NCBI GenBank assembly: GCA_963853835.1
Contig: OY970829.1
Span: 30,405,764-30,469,763, forward strand
Source of the DNA: Calendula officinalis
Lineage: Eukaryota; Streptophyta; Magnoliopsida; Asterales; Asteraceae
DNA length: 64,000 nucleotides
Reading direction: 5' to 3'
Shown: positions 44,860 to 56,200 of the stretch, piece after piece
How positions within the stretch are numbered: the stretch's first letter is position 1
Layout of the letters: every line of letters starts with the position of its first letter
Notes under the pieces: generated by a model
The model's database searches: none
What the model was told of the DNA's origin: nothing
The model's input: only the letters and a program-made list of their open reading frames with translations
Made by a program: the position numbers and the translations under genes

Positions 44860-47531
44860 CTAATGATTGTGGCCCCTTCTACCTCCTGTCCCACAATTCG
44901 GCGGTCTTCTGTTTCTTACCGGCCTAACTTGTTCTTCCTGATTAGGTGGCTCTATATTGATGTCAAACGGATGGAACGGACTCACGTTTCTATTAGGTTG
45001 TTGATCAGAAAATTGGCCCGCGAAATAATTATGAGGGGAATCTGTGAAACTGAATTCGTGAGAATATTGTTGGTGAGCATACGCGGGCGGGGTATTCGCA
45101 AACAATTCCGGGAATAAATTATAATCGTTTTGAGATATCCCATCCATATTAATTGGATTTTCGTTTTGAAATTACGTACTAGAACCCCCATGTTCAAAGT
45201 TTGAACTTGTAACGTAGCCCATCTGGTGTGATGTACTAGCACCACCAGCATATTCAGTTTGCATTTGTTGGGCACTAGAATCCCCCCGGTTTGATGGGCC
45301 CACATCTTCTGTTTGTGTTTGTTGGGACCTACGAGCCCCCCGCATCCATCTAGAAACCGGCATTAATTGCTCCTGTGTCAGTGATGGCAGTTGTTGGTGA
45401 TGTTCTGACACACGAGCAGTCCAAAACTTGGACGTTCTTCTGCACCTGCTTGATGCAAGTATGTCTGGGACCATTGATACATATCATCTACAAAAGGCTG
45501 AAACTGCTGTTGTCCCAACATTGGTTGCATCATCGATTGGAGATGTGTTAACCCATCAACCTACATACATGTTATATCAATTATTAATACATATTATGAC
45601 TAAGTGTACATATAAACATTATTATCACATATTACCGCAACATTTAAAGCTCCTCCCAGATTATGGCCACGTGAAAAGTTGCCTCCAACAGGCCTTGGAT
45701 TTTTAATAAAGCCTATGGTACGCTGAAAGTACCAAGGCATATAATAATCAGCAGTTGTTGGACTGCTCATCCATTGTCCGTTGAAGGAAAAATTAAGCCG
45801 GTTGTTCCAATGTGTCACATAAACGACAAGCTCCGCCCGTCAATCTTTACCTGCGCGTCCTCTACGGTTCTGTTTACGTAACAACCTATGATCCGCTATA
45901 CTAAAGAGGGGCGCCATTGGAATATCTTGATAAGCCGAAAATTGTCTCAATACTCTGTTGGGTAAGTACTGCTCAACTACTTCCCAATGAATAACATACG
46001 TTACACATAACAAGTTCTGGGGGTTGTGTGTACACACTGGTGATAGAAAACCGGCAAAATGTTCATAAGGAGTCCATAAGAACTGCAAAATTTTGTTATA
46101 GCTTAAAATTTTGTATAACATTTGTTGATTAAATTTAACTGGTAAAATACCTCTCCACTTTCCACCGCTTCTAACGCTGACCGATACGCTGTCACACAGT
46201 TCACCGCCCGTCAATCTTTACCTGCGCGTCCTCTACGGTTCTGTTTACGTAACAACCTATGATCCGCTATACTAAAGAGGGGCGCCATTGGAATATCTTG
46301 ATAAGCCGAAAATTGTCTCAATACTCTGTTGGGTAAGTACTGCTCAACTACTTCCCAATGAATAACATACGTTACACATAACAAGTTCTGGGGGTTGTGT
46401 GTACACACTGGTGATAGAAAACCGGCAAAATGTTCATAAGGAGTCCATAAGAACTGCAAAATTTTGTTATAGCTTAAAATTTTGTATAACATTTGTTGAT
46501 TAAATTTAACTGGTAAAATACCTCTCCACTTTCCACCGCTTCTAACGCTGACCGATACGCTGTCACACAGTTCTTGGTTATCTGCACATATCTTAGCTTT
46601 TGATTCCACCTGAATTTTAATATATTGAAAATTAGTTATGCTATTATCATTTTAATATAATGATAACGGATTACGTACCTAGCACCAAATGTTTTTCCTG
46701 TTAATTGTATATTTCGATCAGTAAGAATCGGAGATAAATTGGGCAACCTAGTCCATACCCATAATTGAAGCAAAATCATAGGCCCATAAATGTGCCATTT
46801 TTTAGGATTAGTTGCTTTGGAAAGGTTTCGGTAGAGACTGGCCAGAACAGCACTACCTTAACTATATCGACCGCATGCCTCTAGTCTTCAAGGAAGTTTA
46901 AAAAATACAAATGGAGGTGGCTGTCAGTATTATGCGTAAATATAGTACCGTTCAGTAGAAGGAGTGCGTATAACCTTGCTCTTTGTAGCCACTCCACTTC
47001 ACTCACCGGGGTAAACTCCACCATAAATTGAGTGAGACATTTTACTCTCACCTGACTGCCTTTGAATTCAACTCTTGCTGGCCTAAAACCAAGCAACTGC
47101 TCAAAGTTGATAATTATGTCGTATTAATTGGTTCCGGGTTCAACACCTGTAACAGCGGGTCCATCAGTCCACAAACCCCATATTGCTTGAACGTCTTGGA
47201 GGGTCACTGTGACCTCTCCAATTGGCAGGTGAAACGTATTTGTTTCCGGACGCCACCTCTCGACGAGTGCTGTGACAAGACCGTGATCAATTTCCCTGTA
47301 TTTACAGTCAAGCACTCCTCCAAAACCTGCTGTAGCTATGAAGTTCCAGAAGACATCGGGAAGTGTCAAACGGACAACATTGTGAATGCGAAAAAATGTT
47401 TTATCAGCTCGTCTAATATGTAAAACATCATCAGGGATCTGATTGGAAAATACACTATAAGCTCTGTGCTCATTAGCTAAATATAATAATTCGGGGTTAA
47501 TAGGTTCGGGAACAACTTGCATGATATTCAT
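44860..47531 (-). pseudogene. plant mobile domain (PMD) protein of the MULE, decayed
   Basis: The start is MNIMQVVPEPINPELLYLAN at 47531. The PMD follows: FRIHNVVRLTLPDVFWNFIA, VERWRPETNTFHLPIGEVTV, TLQDVQAIWGL, then after an in-frame TAA (47124-47126) QLLGFRPARVEFKG. A further frame shift near 46880 precedes LASLYRNLSKATNPKKWH and LQLWVWTRLPNLSPIL. Later exons give RYVQITKNCVTAYRSAL, FLWTPYEHFAGFLSP and VLRQFSAYQDIPMAPLF. The C-terminus is Gln/Ser-rich, has another TAA (45172-45174), and ends RPVRNRRPPNCGTGGRRG. A 371-bp tandem duplication doubles one exon. Host PMD proteins (MAIN, MAIL1) silence transposons and keep genome integrity in the nucleus; TE-borne PMD genes are known. This copy cannot be expressed whole. 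Confidence 0.75.
45832..46573. repeat. 371-bp tandem duplication within the PMD gene
   Basis: Units 45832-46202 and 46203-46573 look identical by eye (offset 371). Each contains the exon coding FLWTPYEHFAGFLSP to RGRAGKD and part of the preceding intron. Identity points to a recent event. Confidence 0.9.
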
Positions 47532-48398
47532 TTTTGAACGAAAAAGATGGTAATGTTTTTGAAGTAATGTTTTTGAAGTATTTGTTTGAAGTAGAGTTTG
47601 AGGAATCGAGTTTGAGTGTGGTTGATCTTGAGGTTGGTACATTTTTATAAGAAAATATTGCCTTCTTGTGACCTTCTTGCCTTCTCGTGAATTAAAAAAA
47701 TAAATAAGCTGACACATGCCTCCCCGAGGCCGGCTTCCTCTGACACGGGCCTCCCCGAGGCCGGCTTCCCTCTGAAAAGTAAATGATGGTGGTTGGGGCG
47801 ATCCGTGAACTGTTTTTGGTTTATACATGATAGTAAATGATGGTGGTTGGGGCGATCCGTGAATGATAGTAAATGATGGTGGTTGAGGCGATCATTAAAG
47901 TATATCTTCAGCCTTATACATGTATGTGAATTAAAGTGGACATAAAGTGATTAAAGTTGACTGAAAAAGACTGTTTTGGCTGACACATGCCTCCCTGAGG
48001 CCGGTTTCGGTCTGACAATTGCCTCCCCGAGGTCGGCTTCCATGGAAAAGTAGTTTGTTGTGTAGTTAATATCGAATATCAGCAGCAGCTTTAATTATTT
48101 CGTCCGAATCTCACTTTAATATTTCAGTCCGTTAAGATAAGCAGCTTTAAATTTTGTGGTTGGGAGCAAGTATATAGTCAATTTCGAATAATAAAGTACA
48201 GATTCTCTGATTACGTTTTAAATTTTGGTTGTTGGGTGGCATTTAACTTTACAACAGAGTGAGTATTCGACAACCATAAGTTTAATCTGTATAAATACAT
48301 ATATCATTCATAAACTATCATTCCACTATCAACAACCATAACTTTCAATTTATTAAAGTTTTCTTCAAAAAACCTTCCACTAAATATGTATCATTCAA
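47532..48398. promoter_or_regulatory. divergent promoter spacer of the MULE with TIR-type motifs
   Basis: It lies between the start codons of the PMD gene (minus) and transposase (plus). Four copies of the TIR motif occur: GCCTCCCCGAGGCCGGCTTCC at 47718-47738 and 47749-47769, and variants at 47989-48010 and 48021-48041. Three follow a TGACA word. A 30-bp phrase GTAAATGATGGTGGTTGGGG recurs three times (47779-47885). A TATA-like GTATAAATAC is at about 48290, some 110 bp before the transposase start. The role is inferred from position. Confidence 0.6.
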
Positions 48399-50962
48399 AT
48401 GGCTTTGGCGACACCTTTCATTGTTACTTTATATTGGGGTGGTAACCTTGAATTTACAAACGGCATAGTAGCAGGTGATTCGTACCTGCAATGTTCTATT
48501 GTTTTTGTAACCAAACATAGTTACGAAAGTTTTGAAAACTTGGTTTACAGCCATCTTCAAGTCACGAAAGAACAATACAACTTACACTACTTTTTATGTT
48601 ATGAGTTATACCGGTTTAATTTACACTTCAAGAATAACAAGTGATGAAAGCTTAGAAACATTATACCACATTGCCGGTTTAAGTGAAGAATTCATGGGTC
48701 ATATTTTTGTGGATATGCAATATGGTCCCTCACAACCTCCCCAAATCGGGTTTGTGAATACGCAAAATTGGTCAGTAGTTACTGCTCCAACTGCACCGGA
48801 ACCTCCAACTCATTATGAGTCCGCAAACATGGCTTGTCCATCGACAACTGCCCACTCGTTTGATAATTCGCACCCTCTACCATCAACTAGTCTTAGTCTT
48901 AATAACAATGAAGATGACGACTTGGAAAGATCGGAACACGAACCACAATCTGATGACACGACAGACGAATTTTATGACAATGGTGAGGCGGATGAAGGCG
49001 GCCCGCACGTTGACCAATGTCCTCAACAGCCTTTGTATGACTTTAGCCAATTTGAAACAAATGCACAAACTGAGGGTGATGAGCAGTGCCCCATCTCTGA
49101 TGAACAAGATGAAATATTATTTTGGAACTCAAGCAGGCCTGATCACTTACAAATTAATATGTTTTTTTCTAACAAGCAAGAGATGATTGACGCGGTTGGG
49201 TCTTGGAATATAGGCCAAAATAAAGAGATTTGGGTTGTTGATAGTTCAACTAAAAGGTGGGTTGCTAAGTGCTCTACTATTAAACCATCCACCAGAAACC
49301 CAAATGATGATGACGAACGACCATGTGAATGGTATGTTCGTGCAATTCAGAAGCGGAAGGAAGGGTTGTGGCAACTAAGAAAATGGGTAGGCATGCACAA
49401 TTGTTATCAAGGTACGATTTCTGCAAACAACAACAGATGTTTGACGTCCGAGTTCATAGCCACCCAAATCCTCCACCACGTCCGTGTCAATATCGCATAC
49501 CCGGTAAAACACATTATAGCAGATGTCAGTGAACATATTAAAGTTGACATATCTTACATCAAGGCTTGGCGTGCTAGGCAGATTGCTATAGAGAGGATAT
49601 TCGGGACTTGGGAAAGCAACTTTGAAGAGTTGCCCAAGTACATTGATGCTTTATTGGCGTCAAACCCTTCCACAATCGTACAGTGGTCACTTAGGGAGAG
49701 GGAGAGTGCTGATGACACCCGACAAATTTTCAAATCTATTTTTTGGGCTTTCGGACCTGTTATCGAAGCCTTTCCGTATTGCATGCCTGTTATTTGTGAA
49801 GACGGGACATTTTTAAAAGGGTCGTACAGAGCGAAACTGTTTACTGTCGTCACAAAAGACGTGAATAATCAGATTTTACCTCTCGCGTATGCCATTGTTG
49901 ATGAGGAGTCAAACGAAAATTGGGCATGGTTCTTCAATCACCTCTGGCAGTACGTTGCAAGTCAACGTAATAGAAGGTTATGTGTCATTTCTGATAGGCA
50001 CCAAGGGCTTCTATTTGCAATGAACAATCTGGAAGAGTGGCAGGAGCCAAATGCGTATCATAGATATTGTCTGAGGCACGTCAGAAGTAACCTCAACAAA
50101 CGTTTCATAAACCACCGAATGAAGCAACTATGCTGGGTGATGGGTGCCACGACTGAATTGCGTAAGTCTGAGGTAGCCAGAGACGAACTCATATCTATCA
50201 ACCCGTCCACGTGGGCGTATCTGGAAGAGATCGGCCTTGATAAGTGGACTCTTTTGGGAGACACAAACCATAGACGTTGGGGAACACGACATCAAATATC
50301 GCCGAGAGTTACAACAATGTATTGCGTGGAGCCTGGCTTCTTCCAATTAAGGCTATGGTTGACTTCACATTCACAAAAACTGTCAACCTCTTCAGAGAGC
50401 GTGCTGAAAAAGCGTCTAAATGTAACACGCCACTAACCCCGCGCATGTGGGGTCTTTTCACCAGGCGCGACATATATGCACGGCATCACGATATTCTGAA
50501 CTTTGACTACGGGGAGGGCGTGTAAAGGGTGTGGACAAGGGTTTAACCCGGCCAAAGTGGTGGGAACGATCAAACGGTCACTTACAACAATGGAAACGGT
50601 TCTTATACATGCGGGAAGTGGCGAATGATACGCTTTCCGTGTTCACATGCTATTGCCGTTTGTCGTCATAGAGGTGATGACCCGAAAGAACTCGTAAATC
50701 GGGTGTATACAACACACTTTTACAAACGTCAATATAGAAGAGCCTTTACACCGCTACCCCATGTCTTTTACTGGAATGACCCGAATTGGGGATTGAGAGC
50801 TGCAAGTGGAAGAATTTCAACAAGAAGAAGGAGGAGACAGGTGTATAGGTTCCATACCGAGATGGACCAGCATATCCAACGCAAGCAAACATAAACCTTT
50901 GTGGAATTTGCGACCGGGCGGGGCATAACAGAACCACTTGCCCAAATATTAGTAGAGATTAA
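48399..50962 (+). pseudogene. MuDR-type MULE transposase, decayed
   Basis: It starts MALATPFIVTLYWGGNLEF with a PB1-like N-terminal part, then shifts frame near 48600. The main frame (48532-50436) has an acidic linker, the MuDR DNA-binding region (RWVAKCSTIKP, CEWYVRAI, WVGMHNCY), and the DDE part: VICEDGTFLKGSYRAKLFTV with the first Asp, NENWAWFFNHLW, and VISDRHQGLLFAM with the second. A one-base loss in a G run near 50278-50281 shifts the frame; NTTSNIAESYNNVLRGA continues to 50525, and after another break the SWIM-like zinc finger TCGKWRMIRFPCSHAIAVC appears, missing its first Cys. A CCHC knuckle (CGICDRAGHNRTTC, about 50900-50941) ends the protein in yet another frame. So at least four lesions; it cannot mobilise itself. 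Confidence 0.85.
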
Positions 50963-51104
50963 TTGTAGAAGCATTGTGTGCTTTTTAGTTATTTATTTGG
51001 TACTTAAATTAATGTATTATTAAATATGTAACGGTTTTTTAATGCACTTTTTAATATGATAAGACCGGTTTTATTTCACATGATATATCAAACTATATTA
51101 CATA

Positions 51105-51707
51105 TCATTCATTCTCACGTTTAACGGTAAAAATCACATTTCTACCATTAGTCTGATAGTTTTCATTTATGATAAAAGTACAAACTTCATTAGCTAGAAT
51201 TCCGTTTTCATGCATGAAATGCTTGAAATCACCACTCATTTTAACTTGCTCACGAAAAGCATGGAGCTCCATGACTTCAACAGAATCACCTCTTTGTATC
51301 ACGCAATGTCTTTTCTGAAGGAGGTGGTTATGCTGCCTCACAAACTAAGCGGGTAAAATCTAAAAATACAAAAAAAATATATGATTTTAGTTAATTGAAC
51401 AAATATTATCTTGTAATTTTACAACCACATTTTAAAAGTACTATCTTTTGCTTTCTCGTCTCAAATTTCGCAAACCTCCCTTTTAACTGCCTGAGATGAA
51501 GAACATATGGTCGTATTTCACCCAAGTTTTCAATATATCGATCATATTGAGCTTGCTCTGCATCAAGCCAACATAGTTGCTCCTCGTCCGCAATTTCTTC
51601 TGCATGTACCCATCTCTGGCTATCAAACTCTCTAACACAGCCTCATCTAAAGGAGGCGAATCATACACGTAATGATATGGAGGAGACTCGTTATTCGACG
51701 AACTCAT
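51105..51707 (-). pseudogene. small unknown gene at the right end of the MULE
   Basis: Exon 1 starts MSSSNNESPPYHYVYDSPPL at 51707 and is helix-rich (EAVLESLIARDGYMQKKL, then LNMIDILKTWVKY). After about 51530 the frame shifts, and VLHLRQLKGRFAKFETRKQK continues in another frame. A TTAG acceptor at about 51338 starts exon 2, VRQHNHLLQKRHCVIQRGDS to VIFTVKRENE and a stop at 51105. It resembles no enzyme I know. Its promoter would be the right TIR (TATA-like run at about 51808-51818). It has the position of an accessory mudrB-like gene, but no similarity to MURB is evident. Confidence 0.45.
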
Positions 51708-51749
51708 TGTTATTTTTTTATTTTTTTGAAATTTTAGTATAAGTTGTGA

Positions 51750-52054
51750 GATAGGCTTTTTTGTGAAGTGTGGGAGGAAAAGATGTGTGGTTTAGTGGTG
51801 GGTATGAAGTGTGATATATATAGCCGAGGGATGAAATACGGTGGCCTAAAGCCGGCCTCGGGGAGGCGTTTTTAAGGGAAGCCGACCTCCGAGAGGCCCT
51901 GTGTCAGTCACACCCTAAAGCCGGCCTCGGGGAGTCGGGGTTTAAGAGGAAAGCCGGTGTCCAGGTCACCTGAAAGCCTATTTTTGAAAAACAAAAAAAA
52001 CGAGCCTATTTGGGAAAACTCTGGCAAAAACAAGCCTATTTTTGAAAAAAAATC
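51750..52054. repeat. right TIR of the MULE
   Basis: The inverted counterpart of 42794-43100. It contains four copies of the GAGGCCGGC-type motif (about 51849, 51877, 51917, 51948) and the terminal CCTATTTTTGAAAAAAAATC. Confidence 0.88.
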
Positions 52055-52063
52055 ACAACACTT

Positions 52064-52530
52064 TAATCCTCTCACTCGTGACTTCTGACATGGTTGTTCC
52101 ACAAATTCGTTCTAAGGAGAATCCAGTAGATTTACATGCCAAGAAGCTTGCTACTACTATATTTAAGAAGATATTCCACTATATAGTGTGTTTGACTCAA
52201 GGATCACAAATGATGTTATCATCAAGGGACAAAAATACGCACTACACTATTTTTTTCTGAAAAATGTTATTGTTTCTTGTAATTTGTGTGTACTTTATCT
52301 TGCTACTTATTAAAAAATGACACGTGTAATGCATTTTCCTCATATCATCATTTGATTTTAACATTTGTCTTAATCTAGTAAAAAACGTAGGAAACAATAA
52401 CATTTCATTTTTTAGTCCTTGGTCGTGGTTTTGTCCTATTAGGTTTTCCTACCAAGATTTTTTTAATAAGGTTGTACATCCCAATGCTTCCGTAAAAATT
52501 ATTTACTATCTTGCATTTTCTAGGTTTTTA
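52064..52530. other. noncoding interval between the MULE and the solo LTR
   Basis: No gene is supported; a 72-codon plus frame at 52042-52260 crosses the MULE end and is not meaningful. The sequence resumes after 59420. Confidence 0.5.
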
Positions 52531-52562
52531 TGTGATAACCCTCGAAATTGGGTATTTGCCCC

Positions 52563-52723
52563 TATTAACTGAATATATAGTTTAGGAATGTATATATTGT
52601 TGATACTCTAGAATTTTCCTTTTGATTTATCTTTCCCTAATTTATTGGAAAGATTTATAATGTAATCCCTATATATAGTCTAGTAAATCAATAAGAGAAG
52701 GCGATGATTTACACCAATTAACA
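52563..52723 (+). repeat. 5' LTR of the Copia element
   Basis: 161 bp, TATTAACTGAATATATAG to ACACCAATTAACA, directly followed by the primer site at 52724-52735. Confidence 0.92.
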
Positions 52724-52735
52724 TGGTATCAGAGC
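52724..52735 (+). other. primer binding site (tRNA-iMet) of the Copia element
   Basis: TGGTATCAGAGC abuts the 5' LTR with no gap. Confidence 0.9.
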
Positions 52736-53222
52736 AATAACCTAAACCTATTTTTCTTTCTCTAAAAATCGTTGGCCGCCATTCTGTGTGCATCATCTTT
52801 GTGCGCCTCTCCAATTAATTCCACCATCACCTTCTTTTTCTTTGACATACCTATTACCAATTAATCCCACCATCAAACTCCATCATCATCGACAGCCGAC
52901 TTTGTGTATTTTTTCCTTCCAACACCAAACTCTATCATCATATACATTATTCTAATTCTAATTAGTCATCCATCGTCAAATATTATTCAGGTTCCATATA
53001 TTATAATCATATTATAATATATATTATTCAAACCCCATATATTATTGTACGTGAAGGGAACCAGACTCCATCATCATAAATATCATTCGGATTTCTTCTT
53101 CTTTTGATATTATTCCGATTTCTTTCTTTTAATTAATTTCCTCTTTATTTGCTTGACGAATGTGTGTCTAGCACGAAACCCCAACAATTTTTTTTTTCCT
53201 TGCAATTCTCATCGTCACTACC

Positions 53223-56200
53223 ATGAATGGGTACCCTAGTGCCGCACCAAACCAACAACCCGGTCTTCTCGGTCCCCGCCCGCATCATCCCTCTCAACAG
53301 CAACATGTTCTTTACACTGTTGCTCCGTACCCGATGCATGGTCCCCTTATGACACCGAATGATTTGGATATGGCATTCAACACCATGCACCTAAATCCAC
53401 CCGACAATTCGTGGTACATGGACACTAGATCTACTTCTCATGTTGCTAACAACGAGGGTAAGTTTTCTCATTTATTTTCTTTAAGTAAACCGCATTCAAT
53501 TTTAGTGGGTAGTGGCAAAAGTGTTCCGGTTATGGGTATAGGCTCCGCCGTTATTCCATCAAACCGACCTTATCATTTAAACAATATTCAACATGTCCCT
53601 AACCTAATAAAAAACCTTATTTCCGTTCGTAAATTTACCCTCCATAATAATTTTTCCGTTGAATTTGACTCATTCGGTTTTTCTGTCAAAGATTTCAATA
53701 CAAAGAAACAGCTAACCAGATGCAATAGCACCGGTGATCTCTATCCATTCACCAATGATTCATCCGCTACATCCACTCCTCTTGCTATTCACACCGCATC
53801 TTCATCAACTTGGCACAACCGTCTCGGTCATCCGAGATCTTCTATTTTTAGCTTGCTTAAAAACAATAATTGTCTTCCAAACAAACTTAGTTTAGTCCAT
53901 TCTTGTAATTCGTGTTCTTTAGGAAAACATTGTCGTTTACGTTTTAATGAATCACATTCTATTACCTTTATTCCATTTGATATTATACATGCCGATTTAT
54001 GGACCTCCCATGTTGCATATCTTTTAGGTCACAAATATTATCTTGTTCTTCTCGACGACTACACACACTTTATGTGGACTTTTCCCCTAAAATCTAAATC
54101 CCAAGTTTTCTCCATCTTCTCTACCTTTTACACACATATACATACGCAATTCGATAAGAAAATCAAAACCTTTCAATGTGATAATGGTCGCGAATTCAAT
54201 AACATCCAATTTCACAACTTTTGTGCCCAACACGGAATGCATATCCGTTTCTCTTGCCCATACACCTCCTCACAAAATGGCAAAGCTGAAAGACTAATTC
54301 GAACCTTAAACAACATTATCCGCACCAACCTTATTCACGCCTCCATTCCACCATGTTATTGGCACTATGCCCTTCACTTTGCTACATATCTTCTAAACAT
54401 CCTTCCATCTTCCGCTATTCAAAATCACACTCCCACATCCATCTTATACCGTCGCCTATCAACATACACCCATCTCCGCACCTTCGGGTGCCTATGTTAT
54501 CCCAACACATCATCCACAACTCCTCATAAATTAACTCCTCGATCTACTCCTTGTGTCTTTCTCGGATATCCACTTCACCACCGTGGATATTTGTGCCACG
54601 ATATCTCCACCAAACAATTTTTTATTTCTCGTCACGTCACCTTTGAGGAGGATATCTTCCCTTTTGCAAATCTTTCCACTCGAAACCAATCATATGATTT
54701 TCTCAACGATCCACCGCCATCACCATACTACCTATCTCATCTCATTAACCCCACGGACCAAACATCCTCTAACCCTACTCCACCCGGTCCATCATCTGCG
54801 TCACCTTCGTCCCCGCAACCACCTCCGCCACCTTCAAACACAGCCCCACAACCACCTCCGCCACTTCCAAACACACTACCACAACCGAATATAAATACCC
54901 AACCCAATCCAAATCCCGCACCTATCAACTCCCCTCCGTCTCAACATCCTATGCAAACTCGTTCCAAGAGCGGCATTTTTAAACCCAATCCCCATCTATC
55001 TCTTCACACTCAATCCATCTCCCCTATACCATCTAACCCTAAACTTGCCCTCCTAGACCCTAACTGGAACTTTGCCATGACCACTGAATTTAATGCATTA
55101 CTTAAACAAAATACATGGGAACTTGTTCGACGTCCAATTGACGCAAACATAATACGATGTCATTGGATTTTTCGGCACAAGTTCAAAGCAGATGGCTCAC
55201 TAGAACGATACAAAACACGACTTGTGGTAAACGGCAAATCACAAGAAGTCGGGGTTGACTGTGATGAGACTTTTAGTCCGGTAGTTAAACCGGCGACCAT
55301 ACGCACCGTTCTCTCCCTCGCTCTTGGGAGAAATTGGCTTATTCATCAACTTGATGTCAAGAACGCCTTTTTACATGGCGATCTAAATGAAACGGTGTAT
55401 ATGCATCAACCTCCGGGGTTTACTAATCCTTCTTTTCCAGGTTATGTTTGCAGGTTACGTAAGTCCTTATATGGACTAAAACAGGCACCAAGGGCATGGT
55501 ACCAACGATTCGCCCAACATCTCCTCAAAATTGGTTTCACGTGTAGCAAAAGTGACAACTCTTTGTTTATCTATCATCACAACAATGACACGACCTACCT
55601 TCTTCTCCATGTTGACAACATTGTCCTCACTTCTTCATCCACACCTCTTCAAACAACGATCATCAATGCCCTTAAAAAGGAATTTGAAATGACCGACCTC
55701 AGAAATCTCACCTACTTTTCGGGGATATCTGTCAACCGAACCCCTAATGGCATGTTTTTATCTCAACAAAAATATGCAGAGTCAATCTTGAAACGGGCCA
55801 ATATGGAATCGTGCAATCCCGCAGCAACCCCGGTCGATACAAATTCGAAGTTGAGTGCAACAAAAGGTCCCTTATTAATCGATTCCACTACATATCGAAG
55901 CCTTGCTGGAGCTTTACAATACCTATCGTTTACTAGGCCCGATATCTCAAATGCCGTACAACAAATATTTTTGTTCATGCATGCCCCACGAGAACCACAT
56001 TTTAATGCATTGAAACGAATTCTACGGTACGTTAAAGGCACAACTCACTTGGGATTGCAGCTATATCTGTCAACTCCATCTCAACTCGTCGCCTATACTG
56101 ACGCTGATTTGGATGGGTGTCCGGATACCCGTCGATCTACATCGGGATATTGTGTGTTCCTTGGCAATAATTTGATTTCTTGGTCGGCAAAACGTCAACC

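Larger units (their letters stand above)
42794..52054. mobile_element. 9.26 kb Mutator-like element (MULE) with Ulp1-like, PMD and transposase genes, TSD ACAACACTT
   Basis: The ends are GATTTTTTTTCAAAAATAGG on each strand, inside ~300-bp inverted repeats, flanked by a perfect 9-bp ACAACACTT (42785-42793, 52055-52063), the Mutator hallmark. Four coding blocks lie inside: Ulp1-like (plus, 43175-44362), PMD (minus, 44860-47531), MuDR-type transposase (plus, 48399-50962) and a small gene (minus, 51105-51707). The two outer genes start just inside a TIR and read inward; the two inner genes diverge from a central spacer (47532-48398). A GC-rich motif, GCCTCCCCGAGGCCGGCTTCC, is repeated in both TIRs and the spacer. 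All genes carry stops or frameshifts, so this copy is dead, though the perfect TSD shows it is not very old. Confidence 0.92.
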
